A stretch of DNA of 64,000 nt, from positions 1,667,001 through 1,731,000 of the forward strand of contig NZ_CP092282.1 of assembly GCF_024972775.1 (NCBI RefSeq), read 5' to 3'. The notes beneath the pieces are model-generated. The model saw only the letters and a list, made by a program, of their open reading frames with translations. It was not told the DNA's origin and made no database searches. The DNA is from Dehalobacter sp. DCM. GTDB taxonomy: Bacteria; Bacillota; Desulfitobacteriia; Desulfitobacteriales; Syntrophobotulaceae. Numbering within the stretch: position 1 is the first letter of the stretch; each line of letters begins with the position of its first letter. Below are positions 46,201 to 54,514 of this stretch, in pieces. Position numbers and translations under genes: made by a program.

Positions 46201-46755
46201 ATGCAAGCTAAAATGCATGTCAATGCCAAACAGGTTTTGGCTGATTCAATTATTGATCTGGCGAAAAAAAGACCGATTGATAAGATTACTGTCCAAAATA
46301 TTGTCGATCATTGCCATGCGGGACGGCGGACGTTTTATAATCATTTTTCAGACAAATATGATCTTGTAAATTGGATATTTAAAACTAACTTAGATAATAT
46401 TGTAGAAAAATATACAGAGATTGAGCCACTGGAGAAGGTTGTATGCAGGATACTGACCTTTATGAAAGAAAATCGGGGCTTTTATTCCAATGCACTTAGT
46501 ATTGAAGGGCAAAACTGTTTTCTTAATTTTTTTTTCCAATCTGCTTGTTATTTCTATACCAATTTAATCGAAAAACGTTTTGGGAAAGAGGCACTCACCG
46601 ACGATGTGGTGTTTATTATTGAATACAACTGTTATGGTCAAATTCATATCGCAAGTGAATGGATAAATAAGAAAATGTCAGATTCCCCGGAGATAATTGC
46701 CAGAAAAATGGTTTGCAACATATCCGAGGAACTAAAAGTTTTCTTCGAGATATAA
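46201..46755 (+). CDS. TetR-family regulator
   Basis: 184 residues with an N-terminal helix-turn-helix (KKRPIDKITVQNIVDHCHAG, then RRTFYNHFSDKYDLVNW) and a divergent C-terminal ligand domain with aromatic and Cys residues (NCFLNFFFQSACYFY). The C-terminal part resembles the TetR_C_7 (DhaS-like) type by eye. ATG 46201 lies after GAGGAAGGTG; the frame upstream to 46120 lacks a ribosome site. It may control the hydratase genes before it or the membrane genes after it. Confidence 0.82.
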   Translation: MQAKMHVNAKQVLADSIIDLAKKRPIDKITVQNIVDHCHAGRRTFYNHFSDKYDLVNWIFKTNLDNIVEKYTEIEPLEKVVCRILTFMKENRGFYSNALSIEGQNCFLNFFFQSACYFYTNLIEKRFGKEALTDDVVFIIEYNCYGQIHIASEWINKKMSDSPEIIARKMVCNISEELKVFFEI

Positions 46756-46767
46756 ATAATTCAGGAG

Positions 46768-46799
46768 CAATTCTCATCTATGATGGGGATTGTTTTTTT
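46768..46799 (+). terminator. terminator after TetR gene
   Basis: CAATTCTCATC and GATGGGGATTG pair around TAT, with wobble pairs, and run into seven T residues. Confidence 0.65.
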
Positions 46800-46821
46800 A
46801 TGGATTTAACTAAGAGCTTTT

Positions 46822-46870
46822 CACAATAGTGGGGTTATGTGCCAGAGAGGCACATAACCCCACTATTGTG
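46822..46870. repeat. 22-bp perfect inverted repeat
   Basis: Arms 46822-46843 (starting CACAATAGTGGGG) and 46849-46870 are exact reverse complements around AGAGA. No T tract follows, so it is not a standard terminator. It could be an operator, a processing hairpin or a small repeat element. Confidence 0.7.
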
Positions 46871-46987
46871 TCTGGAAAAAACGAGTCTTCATGAGTTTTA
46901 ATTAGATTGAGACAGATATTGAACTTCAGAAAATACTCGGTCCTTGCCGGTTAAGGCATAGGGTTGGCTTGAAAGGAGGTGTTTACA

Positions 46988-47053
46988 GTGCAGGTGAATT
47001 ATCATTTACCTAAATTGAGGATAACTTCAGTTCTGCCAACACATCCGCCATAA
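46988..47053 (+). CDS. possible leader peptide, 21 codons
   Basis: GTG start at 46988 with AAAGGAGGTG six bases upstream, coding MQVNYHLPKLRITSVLPTHP plus one Pro, then TAA. The ribosome site is stronger than those of most real genes nearby. It ends 64 bases before the 47118 gene. It could be a regulatory leader or a remnant; no homologue is claimed. Confidence 0.35.
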   Translation: MQVNYHLPKLRITSVLPTHPP

Positions 47054-47117
47054 TACACAATGATCTAAAACGTTGATCACATGTGAAAAAAGAAGACGCG
47101 AGAGGAGAAAATAAGCA

Positions 47118-47867
47118 ATGAACCCATTGCAAATTAAAGAAAAAGATCCCTTATACCAATTTAAACACTGGGGCCTCATGTCCTGGAACGGAATTATTTT
47201 CATGGCTGTCTTTATGATTTTTTGGGGTATGTGTCATAATATTCCACCGATGAACCCTGCTTTTACTCCGGCCGAAGTTGCCCAAATTTTCCGTGATGAT
47301 CATAATATCTTCCGTTTGGGCATGGTTGTCTGTATGACGTTTGCCGTTTGTTATGGAATCTGGGGCGTTTATATTGGTAAAGTCATGGAAAAGGTCGTTG
47401 GCAAAAACAGTATACTTATTCCAATCGAAATAATGGGTGCCGAGTTGACTGTTGTAGCGGTTCTTGTTTCCTGCAGTTTCTGGCTGACTGCCGGATATCG
47501 TCCGGACCTTCCGGATACCCAGCTGCAGCAGCTGCTGGATAATGCCTGGATGCTTATGGATACGGCTTATTTCGTAACATCTGTACAAATGTTCGCCTTG
47601 GGTGCCGCTTTTCTAAGCGACTGGCGCGAAAAACCGCTTGTTCCAAAATGGGTGTCCTGGTATGGAATTTTTGTCGGTTTTGCGTTTATCGCCGAGTGCT
47701 GGATGCCTTTCTTCTACGAGGGTATGTTTGCCCGTAATGGTTACCTTAACTTCTGGTTTGAGTTCCCGATTTGGTTTATCTGGTGCCCATTACTGTCCGC
47801 TTTCCTGATTAAGGCTCTCCCGCGTTTGAAGAAAGAGGCATTGGAAGAGGTTAAGCAAGCGAATTAG
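47118..47867 (+). CDS. multi-spanning membrane protein next to oxidase III/IV-like genes
   Basis: 249 residues with about six hydrophobic helices (for example NGIIFMAVFMIFWGM, VCMTFAVCYGIWGVYI, AELTVVAVLVSCSFW, WYGIFVGFAFIAECW). Between helices 1 and 2 is NIPPMNPAFTPAEVAQIFRDD. Family not recognised with certainty. GAGAGGAG precedes the ATG. It heads a three-gene operon with the two oxidase-subunit-like genes, 28 bases upstream of the second, and probably forms a membrane complex with them. Confidence 0.7.
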   Translation: MNPLQIKEKDPLYQFKHWGLMSWNGIIFMAVFMIFWGMCHNIPPMNPAFTPAEVAQIFRDDHNIFRLGMVVCMTFAVCYGIWGVYIGKVMEKVVGKNSILIPIEIMGAELTVVAVLVSCSFWLTAGYRPDLPDTQLQQLLDNAWMLMDTAYFVTSVQMFALGAAFLSDWREKPLVPKWVSWYGIFVGFAFIAECWMPFFYEGMFARNGYLNFWFEFPIWFIWCPLLSAFLIKALPRLKKEALEEVKQAN

Positions 47868-47895
47868 TCTAAGATAATTAATGGAGTGAGCGATA

Positions 47896-48504
47896 ATGAC
47901 ATCAAATGCAAGTACTCCGCAGGCAGAAAAACATATGCAGATCAAGCTGAACCCGCCAGGTGATTCCGGTGTATGGATTCCCATTACCTTGGACGCGTTT
48001 GTATTCCTCGCAATGTTTACATTTTTTACTTTAGATCGAATCGCTGATCCGATCTTATTTGAGCAATCCAGACTGCACCTGAATGTCATCATCGGGTTTT
48101 CCAATACGCTGGTTTTGCTTACCAGCAGCTGGTTCGTAGTTAAAGCTGTACAGGCAGCGCGAGTGCGTATTCCGGCCAAGGTAAAAAGCAATTTGCTGTT
48201 TGCCATGCTGCTCGGTCTGACCTTTGGGGTACTGAAGATCGTGGGATATTATCAAGATATCATGGTGGGTCATAGCATAACTGCCAATCAGTTTTTTGGT
48301 TATTACTTTTCAATAACAGGTCTTCATTTTGTGCATGTTATGGTAGGGCTTGCACTTTTGACCATATGTTTTTTTAAAGCACAGAGAGGTCCTGTGGATG
48401 AAAAATATCTCGTCTGGATTGAATCAGGCGCGACTTTCTGGCATATGGTCGATATGCTTTGGGTTATGATATTCCCAATGTTTTATCTATTGAGGGCGAT
48501 ATGA
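47896..48504 (+). CDS. cytochrome c oxidase subunit III / NorE-like membrane protein
   Basis: 202 residues, five to six helices. It opens with PPGDSGVWIPITLDAFVFLAMFT and has SNTLVLLTSSWFVVKAV, GYYFSITGLHFVHVMVGLAL and the closing WHMVDMLWVMIFPMFYL, the classical subunit III pattern (HxxHVMxG, W-H-x-VD-x-xW). Short versions like this are NorE. Subunit I or NorB is absent from the window, so it does not serve an ordinary oxidase here. GGAGTGAGCG precedes the ATG. It overlaps the next gene by a few bases. Confidence 0.82.
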   Translation: MTSNASTPQAEKHMQIKLNPPGDSGVWIPITLDAFVFLAMFTFFTLDRIADPILFEQSRLHLNVIIGFSNTLVLLTSSWFVVKAVQAARVRIPAKVKSNLLFAMLLGLTFGVLKIVGYYQDIMVGHSITANQFFGYYFSITGLHFVHVMVGLALLTICFFKAQRGPVDEKYLVWIESGATFWHMVDMLWVMIFPMFYLLRAI

Positions 48505-48782
48505 TGAAAAAAGAACAATCTACTTCTATTGCAACAATGATATGGCTTATTCTCATGGTTGTGACAATTGTAAGTTTCATACTTGTGGAGGAGACCAACG
48601 TTGTACACCTCGCCGTGACCTTGGCTGTTATGATTGGGGCATTTAAAGCCCGTCTGATTTTCATTTATTTCATGGAACTGAAACGAAAGATTTTGCCTCA
48701 TCGCATCATCTACGAAATTTGGGCGCTATTAGCCTTCGTTATCATTCTCGGAGGATATTGGTACTCGCAATTGATGGTGTAA
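48501..48782 (+). CDS. cytochrome c oxidase subunit IV / NorF-like membrane protein
   Basis: 93 residues with three hydrophobic helices (IATMIWLILMVVTIVSFILV, VHLAVTLAVMIGAFKARLIF, IYEIWALLAFVIILGGYW). The motif KARLIFIYFMEL is typical of COX4_pro/NorF proteins. The start is ATG 48501 or 48504, overlapping the stop of the NorE-like gene (ATGATGA). It forms an operon with the two genes before it. NorF is an accessory for NO reductase in denitrifiers; its job without NorB is unknown. Confidence 0.8.
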   Translation: MMKKEQSTSIATMIWLILMVVTIVSFILVEETNVVHLAVTLAVMIGAFKARLIFIYFMELKRKILPHRIIYEIWALLAFVIILGGYWYSQLMV

Positions 48783-48862
48783 AAAATAGGTGTAAGTAGA
48801 AAGGGCGTAACGAAGCTTTATGTGTTCGGCTGCGCCCCTTTATTGATTTTTGAAAGAGAAAA

Positions 48863-48898
48863 GAAAAGACGTTAATTGACGTCTTTCGCTTATTTTTA
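48863..48898 (+). terminator. terminator after NorF-like gene
   Basis: AAAGACGT and ACGTCTTT pair around TAATTG and are followed by CGCTTATTTTT. A second imperfect hairpin (AAAGGGCG with CGCCCCTTT) lies just upstream at 48802-48842. Confidence 0.55.
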
Positions 48899-49045
48899 CT
48901 GGGATAATACCTGGGATGGATACCGAACAAACCCGTATTGCCGCGGCTGCCTTTCAAGCATAAAATGATGCTATAGAAAATGGCCCAGCTTCAAATATCA
49001 GGAAAAATTGGATGGGCTTTTGTCATGAAATCAGTGAGGTAGGAA

Positions 49046-49444
49046 ATGAAAAATAATGAATTTGATCTAATAGATGACATTAACAAATGTTCGTGCCTAG
49101 GTTACAACCTGGATAAACTGATTCAGCCCAAAATATTAATAACTCTTAATAGGCAGGATGAACCGTTGCATGGGTATAGGATTATCGAGCTGTTAAATGA
49201 AAATTTTTTTTGCAATAATCACGTTGACAGTACGGGGATTTATCGGGCTTTAAAAACTTTGGAAGAGCATAACATTTTGGGTTTTGAATGGGATACCACG
49301 GGGACAGGACCTGCCAAAAAAACGTATTGGCTAACGGAGGCCGGCAAAAAATGCTTGGCAAATTGGATAAAAACACTTAAGGAATATCAAAAGAATATCT
49401 GCCAAATTATAGATACCTTTGAGTTGTCAAATAGTCGGCTGTAG
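49046..49444 (+). CDS. PadR-family regulator
   Basis: 132 residues. Winged-helix pattern: LDKLIQPKILITL, LHGYRIIELLNE, DSTGIYRALKTLEEHNIL, then KKTYWLTEAGKKCLANW. A Cys-containing head (NKCSCLGYN) precedes the domain, which could bind a metal or sense redox. GAGGTAGGA precedes the ATG. PadR proteins often respond to phenolic acids or lipophilic compounds. It lies alone between the NorEF-like operon and the radical SAM operon and may control either. Confidence 0.85.
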   Translation: MKNNEFDLIDDINKCSCLGYNLDKLIQPKILITLNRQDEPLHGYRIIELLNENFFCNNHVDSTGIYRALKTLEEHNILGFEWDTTGTGPAKKTYWLTEAGKKCLANWIKTLKEYQKNICQIIDTFELSNSRL

Positions 49445-49594
49445 ATGGTCATAGTGATTAAACCAGCTAAGTAGTATGCGTTTATTTGAATTGTTATATT
49501 GGAGTAGTCTTTAATGTTTAGATAACAGATAAAGTCTAATAAGTGATTAAATCAATTGTTTTATTCGAATCATTGATGCAAGGAGGAACGTGAT

Positions 49595-50593
49595 GTGAAT
49601 AATCTGAAATTGATTAGGAAAGCGAAAGAAAGTGCCTTATCCGGAAAAACGCTTGATAAAGAAAGTATTATTTCTTTACTCGAAATTGATCCCAACACGG
49701 AGGATGGCGTGAGATTAGGCCTGGCAGCGAGAGAAGTAGCTTCTGCCGTTTGTAAAGACAGGGCATACCTTTGGGCCGCGATAGGGCTGGATTATAAAGC
49801 CTGCCCCATGAACTGCCATTATTGTTCATTTGGAGAAAGCTGGGGAATTGTCACAGAAGAAAAAGAGTTCAGCCAAGATGAAATTATAGAAATGGCCAGA
49901 GGTTATGTTCAGGAAGGCATAAGGTGGATCGTACTGCGAACGACTCAATTTTATAGTCTGGACAAATTGATCGAGACGGCAAAAAAAATCAGGGAAGCTG
50001 TACCGGGAGAATATGAATTAGTAACCAACGCTGGAGAGTTTGATGGGCTAACTGCTCAAAAAATGGCTGACGCCGGACTGCAGTTTAATTATCATACGTT
50101 ACGGCTTAAAGAGGGTATTGATACCAAGTTTAACCCGGATGACAGGCTGGCAACGTTGGAGACTGTTAAAAAATCAGCTTTAAAGCTGGTTTCCCTGGTA
50201 GAACCTATCGGTATAGAACATACCAATGAAGAAATCGCAGATTCTTTTTTAACTGCTATTAAATATGAAGCTGTCGTTACCGGAGGCATGGGAAGAGTTC
50301 CTGTAAAAGGAACACCGCTCGGTGAGTTTCCGGCTCTTTCTAAAGAGAGACTGGCTCAGATTGTGGCAGTAACCCGTCTGGCTGCCGGCTTTAGAGCGCC
50401 GGACATATGTGTGCATCCAGCCTCGGAACTGGCCATGGAGTGGGGAGCTAATGTGGTAGTGGTTGAAAAAGGAGCTATCCCTAGAGATGTTTGCTGCAGT
50501 TCCAAAGATGAATGGTGGAATGGATTTAGCCCGGATACTGCAAAAAAATGGTTTGCCGCTAACGGGTATGGCGTATTTTCCAAGGAAGGGTAA
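49595..50593 (+). CDS. BioB/HydE-like radical SAM enzyme
   Basis: 332 residues. The [4Fe-4S]-SAM motif CPMNCHYC (Cys70, Cys74, Cys77; Cx3Cx2C) follows a helical head typical of the biotin synthase/HydE/PylB group. LRTTQFYSLDKLIETAKKI and the C-terminal DICVHPASELAMEWGANVVVVEKG also fit. It lacks obvious biotin synthase auxiliary-cluster cysteines, so it is probably not BioB; DVCCSS near the end may hold another metal. The GTG start follows AGGAGG by eight bases. It precedes an ABC importer and the dehydratase cluster, so it may build or modify a cofactor or substrate for them. Confidence 0.8.
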   Translation: MNNLKLIRKAKESALSGKTLDKESIISLLEIDPNTEDGVRLGLAAREVASAVCKDRAYLWAAIGLDYKACPMNCHYCSFGESWGIVTEEKEFSQDEIIEMARGYVQEGIRWIVLRTTQFYSLDKLIETAKKIREAVPGEYELVTNAGEFDGLTAQKMADAGLQFNYHTLRLKEGIDTKFNPDDRLATLETVKKSALKLVSLVEPIGIEHTNEEIADSFLTAIKYEAVVTGGMGRVPVKGTPLGEFPALSKERLAQIVAVTRLAAGFRAPDICVHPASELAMEWGANVVVVEKGAIPRDVCCSSKDEWWNGFSPDTAKKWFAANGYGVFSKEG

Positions 50594-50667
50594 AAAAATT
50601 TTAAACATATTTAACATCAACTCATTAGTTCATACAAACGAAAAATCGAAAGGAATGAATAAAAAAT

Positions 50668-51627
50668 ATGAAAAAATTACTATCCTTCATTCTATGTTTA
50701 GCATTAGTTATTAGTTTCACTGGCTGTGGCAAGGAAACCTCTGGAAAATCTATAGATGCTAAAGTTGGTACATGGAAGACCGCGCAGACCATTCAGCCGT
50801 TTTTTTATCAGGATTATCTGAAAACTCCTGATAAAGTTGAGATTTCAGCATTTACTAACCCAGGCGATATGAAGACAGCCTTACTGGCCGGAAGCCTCGA
50901 TATGTGCGGTACTACTTTGGTTACCGCCATTACGGCAGCATCTAAAGGCGAACCTGTGGTCGTCGTTTGCGGATTGGCAAACAAGTGCTCGGCTTTGGTT
51001 GTGGGCAAGGATTCCAATATCAAAACAGAAGCGGACCTGAAGGGAAAGAAGATTGCTTATGTACCCGGAACAATGCATCACTTGCTTTTGCTTGAGGTGC
51101 TTAGAAGAAACGGATTAGATCCGGAAAAAGACGTGGAACTCAAGAGAATAGATTTTTTTGATATGGGTCAGGCGCTTGCCCAAGGAACAGTCGACGCATT
51201 TTATAGCGGAGAACCCTACCCTTCCCTCGCGGTGGCCGAGGGTTACGGAAGAATACTTTCATATCCCAATGATGATGAAAAAATTGGCATCATAAATGCC
51301 GCTATGATCACGACAAAAGACAAGATTCAAAATAATCCTGAAATGATTCAAAAACTTGTCACCGCTCACGCTAAAGCAACGGAATACTTAAACGCAAGCA
51401 AAAACGTTTGGCTTACAAAGGCAGCCGAGTTTGGAACGGATAAAAAGGTATTGGATGTAGCCGCAAACAATATAGAACTGTTCTGGAACATGGATGAGGA
51501 TTATATCAGCCATGTCAAAAATTTAGCTCAGCGTATGAAGGAACAAGGACTGATCAGCCAAATCCCCGATATTGATGCGATGTTTGACTTAAGCTTCGTA
51601 GAACAGGCTGAAAAGGAACTGAAATAA
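50668..51627 (+). CDS. ABC transporter substrate-binding lipoprotein (NMT1/SsuA-like)
   Basis: 319 residues. Lipoprotein signal peptide MKKLLSFILCLALVISFTGC with the lipidated Cys at 20. The mature part is a periplasmic-binding-protein fold of the NMT1/SsuA/ThiY/TauA type (MKTALLAGSLDMCGTTLVTAI, LKGKKIAYVPGTMHHLLLLE, QGTVDAFYSGEPYPSLAV). These bind small sulfonates, nitrate, pyrimidines or similar anions. AAAGGA precedes the ATG at wide spacing. It is first of three importer genes. The ligand cannot be deduced. Confidence 0.9.
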   Translation: MKKLLSFILCLALVISFTGCGKETSGKSIDAKVGTWKTAQTIQPFFYQDYLKTPDKVEISAFTNPGDMKTALLAGSLDMCGTTLVTAITAASKGEPVVVVCGLANKCSALVVGKDSNIKTEADLKGKKIAYVPGTMHHLLLLEVLRRNGLDPEKDVELKRIDFFDMGQALAQGTVDAFYSGEPYPSLAVAEGYGRILSYPNDDEKIGIINAAMITTKDKIQNNPEMIQKLVTAHAKATEYLNASKNVWLTKAAEFGTDKKVLDVAANNIELFWNMDEDYISHVKNLAQRMKEQGLISQIPDIDAMFDLSFVEQAEKELK

Positions 51628-52421
51628 TGAAACAATTCAGCAAGAAAATTGATCCGGTTGGATTAATTTTTCCTCTTCTACTTCTTTCCATATGGTATTT
51701 TGTCGCCGCAAGCGGCAAAATACCATCTTATTTACTGCCAAGTCCCGAAAAGTTCTTTCAGGTGATGATGGATTTTATTTTCGGTTCGTATAAGCTTACG
51801 CCATATTCCGGAAAAATGGTTGAAAATATGCTTGCGAGTTGTCTTCGTGTGCTATGCGGTTTTAGCTTAGCTGCTCTAGTAGGATTGCTATTAGGTTTTT
51901 TAACAGGAAGGATACGATTGATCAAACGGATTATTGATCCCTCTGTTCATATGGTTAGGACAATACCGGGAATCGGCTGGCTGCCTATGGCTATGGTATG
52001 GTTTGGAATAGGAGAAAGAACCACGGTCTTTCTGATTGCACTGGCCGCTTTTTTTCCTATTTATATTAATGCGGCTCACGGTGCCGGAGAAGTGCCATTG
52101 CTTCTCATTCGGGCGGGCAGGATGTTGGGTGCAAGCAAGTCTGCTTTGTTTACAACTGTTATTTTGCCATCTGCTTTTCCATCTGTTGTAGTAGGTTTAA
52201 GACTTGGACTCGGTGTTTCCTGGGCTTATTTGGTATTAGGAGAGCTTACAGGAGTATCAAAAGGTCTTGGAGCCGTCATGATGGACGCCCGTATGCTGGG
52301 ACAAGTGGAAATGATACCTGCGGCCATGATCTGGATTGCTATATTAGGAAGATTATCTGATTTATTGCTGATTAAACTCTGCCAAAAGATTTATCCGTAT
52401 TATGGGGGTGGAAGAAATTGA
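51627..52421 (+). CDS. ABC transporter permease (SsuC/TauC-like)
   Basis: 264 residues, about six helices, with the EAA loop INAAHGAGEVPLLLIRAGRMLGASKSALFTTVILP that docks the ATPase. TAATG overlap with the lipoprotein stop codon gives tight coupling. It ends in a four-base overlap with the ATPase. This is the membrane channel of the importer. Confidence 0.92.
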   Translation: MKQFSKKIDPVGLIFPLLLLSIWYFVAASGKIPSYLLPSPEKFFQVMMDFIFGSYKLTPYSGKMVENMLASCLRVLCGFSLAALVGLLLGFLTGRIRLIKRIIDPSVHMVRTIPGIGWLPMAMVWFGIGERTTVFLIALAAFFPIYINAAHGAGEVPLLLIRAGRMLGASKSALFTTVILPSAFPSVVVGLRLGLGVSWAYLVLGELTGVSKGLGAVMMDARMLGQVEMIPAAMIWIAILGRLSDLLLIKLCQKIYPYYGGGRN

Positions 52422-53179
52422 AAAATGAAATAGCGTTCGTTATGAATAAGGTTAACAAAAACTTCTCTTCGGGGAAACAGTTGTTAAAGGTCTTGGAAGA
52501 CGTTTCTTTAGAGATTGAAGAAGGTGAACTGGTCGCCCTTTTAGGACCCAGCGGCTGCGGTAAGTCCACTCTGATAAATTTGGCTGCGTGTTTTGAAAAA
52601 CCGGATGATGGGCAGGTGTTGTTTATGGGCAGGCCCATTACCATGCCGTCGCCCCAAAGGGGAGTGGTTTTCCAATCGGCACAGCTTTTTCCCTGGCTCA
52701 CGGTCAAGCAGAATATTTCCTATGGCCTTACGTTACAGAAACAAAAAAAGGAAATCATCGAGGACAAATGCAGTAAATATATCCAATTGGTAAAATTAGA
52801 AGGGTTTGAATATTATTATCCACCTCAGCTATCCGGCGGGATGCAGCAGCGGGTAGCGCTGGCGAGAGTTTTAATTATGGAACCACGGATGCTGCTTATG
52901 GACGAACCCTTTGCAGCCTTAGATGCCCAGACGCGTTTAGCCATGCAGCAGCTGTTGCTTTCTATCGCAAGGGAGATAGAGCCTACGGTGTTATTTGTAA
53001 CGCATGATGTGGAAGAAGCACTATTTCTAGCTGATAAGGTATTGGTGATGAGTCGTTTGCCCGGACGGATCATCCATGAAGTAAAAGTCCCTTTTCAAAG
53101 GCCAAGGCCGATTTCTCTTATAGGCAGTACGGCGTTTTCTAAATTAAAAAGAAGTATACTGGCGTTGTTGAATATCTAG
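52418..53179 (+). CDS. ABC transporter ATPase (SsuB/TauB-like)
   Basis: 253 residues. Walker A GPSGCGKST, Q loop VVFQSAQLFPWLTV, signature LSGGMQQRVALARVL, Walker B LLMDEPFAALD and switch His in FVTHDVEEAL. A TTG start overlaps the permease stop, with GGGGGTGG upstream. It energises the importer encoded just before. Confidence 0.94.
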   Translation: MKNEIAFVMNKVNKNFSSGKQLLKVLEDVSLEIEEGELVALLGPSGCGKSTLINLAACFEKPDDGQVLFMGRPITMPSPQRGVVFQSAQLFPWLTVKQNISYGLTLQKQKKEIIEDKCSKYIQLVKLEGFEYYYPPQLSGGMQQRVALARVLIMEPRMLLMDEPFAALDAQTRLAMQQLLLSIAREIEPTVLFVTHDVEEALFLADKVLVMSRLPGRIIHEVKVPFQRPRPISLIGSTAFSKLKRSILALLNI

Positions 53180-53255
53180 GTTTTCTGTCTATAATGATAT
53201 TTTCTTAGAAATAACTTAGTGACATCATTTTCGGTAATTCTAACAACGATAAATT

Positions 53256-54143
53256 TTAACCCAGAGTTTGCAGGGTAGATTTTAAATTATCCCTGCAATT
53301 GCTGATATTGAGTCGTTTGCGAATATTAGCGCGGTGGAAGTCAATCGTTCTGGTCGATAAACAAAGAATATCGGCAATTTCCTTGGTGGTTTTTCCTAAG
53401 CGAATAAATTGAGCAATTTGGATTTCCCTTTGGGTCAAACCGTTGCTTTCAATATTAAGCATTTGAGTGTAAGGCTGGGTCATGGATTTAAGATTCTGTT
53501 CCAAAATGTCCAGCGTAGCGGCTTGCCTTTCATCCAGCCTGGTCGTCTTTAGAATATCCAGCATAGGATAAATCATTTCCTCTAAATTACGATAATAATC
53601 TTTTTCAAGAGTACACTTTTTCTCATTGATCTGTTTCAGAAGAACATCGAGGGTGGTTTTCATATTATTGTATTCCTGAGCCAGTTCTGCGAGCGTTCGC
53701 TCTTGCCGGTTATACAAATCATAAAACGTTTTCTGACTGGTTATATCTGTACCCACTACGAAGGTCATACTTTCCTGTCTGGAAATCTTAAGCTTGACGA
53801 AGATAGAATCTTTATTCACCGGTGCTTTAACATTATAGTCTTCGGACATATAGATGTCTTTCTCATGAGGAGAATTAATATAGTAATCGTAAGCCCCAGG
53901 TTCTTTTAACTCCGGAACAAAGAAGAAGATATCCAGACCCAACAGCTGGGTTTTGGGCAGACTTTCATCTTTGAGTGTTTTAGAACAGGCGTTACTGAGG
54001 TTGATCAGCCGCATACTGTCATTAAAAATAAGAATGTAATCATTGGATAAATCAATACTTCGAATACAAGGATTCTGGCAATGCAGCATATCGCAAATGT
54101 TTGCATCAGTCGGACAGAATAAGCGCAGCCGAGAGTTGTCCAT
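53256..54143 (-). CDS. PAS-LuxR regulator
   Basis: 295 residues from ATG 54143 (AAAGGTGG upstream). A PAS-like sensor region (about 10-140, with ICDMLHCQNPCIRSIDLSND and ending FVVGTDITSQ), a helical linker, and a C-terminal LuxR helix-turn-helix (LTQREIQIAQFIRLGKTTKE, ILCLSTRTIDFHRANIRKRL). The Cys-rich start CPTDANICDMLHCQNPC could bind an Fe-S cluster or metal. It is divergent from the dehydratase operon across a region with repeated ACTGGTAT/AATACTGG motifs, so it probably controls that operon. A paralogue lies at the other end of the cluster. Confidence 0.85.
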   Translation of the reverse strand: MDNSRLRLFCPTDANICDMLHCQNPCIRSIDLSNDYILIFNDSMRLINLSNACSKTLKDESLPKTQLLGLDIFFFVPELKEPGAYDYYINSPHEKDIYMSEDYNVKAPVNKDSIFVKLKISRQESMTFVVGTDITSQKTFYDLYNRQERTLAELAQEYNNMKTTLDVLLKQINEKKCTLEKDYYRNLEEMIYPMLDILKTTRLDERQAATLDILEQNLKSMTQPYTQMLNIESNGLTQREIQIAQFIRLGKTTKEIADILCLSTRTIDFHRANIRKRLNISNCRDNLKSTLQTLG

Positions 54144-54514
54144 GGTTTGTTTACCACCTTTCAAGATCAACAAAACTTATACTGAATAGCCTTCGATGCA
54201 GTCCCTATGGAATACCTATGAATTGAGAAGATTAGTAAAAAGCAGAGTAGTGAGAATATTTTGTTAATCTAAACTTACTACTGGAAGAATCTGCAGTCAA
54301 TATGGGTTGATTGCTAGATAATATCCTAGTAATAACTGGTATCAAATGTCTGTAATTAACAAATTAACCTGATATACCAGTCTACTGCTGGGTTTATTTT
54401 ATAGATTAAACCAGTATTGTTTACCCATGTTACTTAAACTATTCTCTAAAATAGGAAATCAAATATCATTTCCTAAAAAAACGTAATGCGTTTATTGGAA
54501 AGGAAGGAGAAAAA
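54144..54514. other. 371-bp divergent regulatory region
   Basis: Gene-free and AT-rich, between the PAS-LuxR regulator and the first dehydratase gene. It contains the operator-like motifs listed next. GGAAAGGAAGGAG before 54515 is the ribosome site. Confidence 0.55.
54331..54418. promoter_or_regulatory. operator-like motif cluster upstream of dehydratase operon
   Basis: ACTGGTAT (54335-54342) and ATACCAGT (54374-54381) are perfect inverted repeats. TTAAACCAGTATT (54406-54418) is the exact reverse complement of 42992-43004, upstream of the hydratase gene. The cluster lies 100-180 bases before the dehydratase start. Confidence 0.65.

Larger units (their letters stand above)
46756..47117. other. 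intergenic region with terminator, palindrome and leader ORF
   Basis: 362 bases holding the TetR terminator, the 22-bp perfect palindrome and a 21-codon frame with a strong ribosome site, each listed separately. The promoter of the 47118 operon should also lie here but was not identified. Confidence 0.5.

Noticed and set aside
49595-50593. Biotin synthase bioB
   Set aside because: The fold matches, but no auxiliary cluster cysteines typical of BioB were evident and no other bio genes are nearby.
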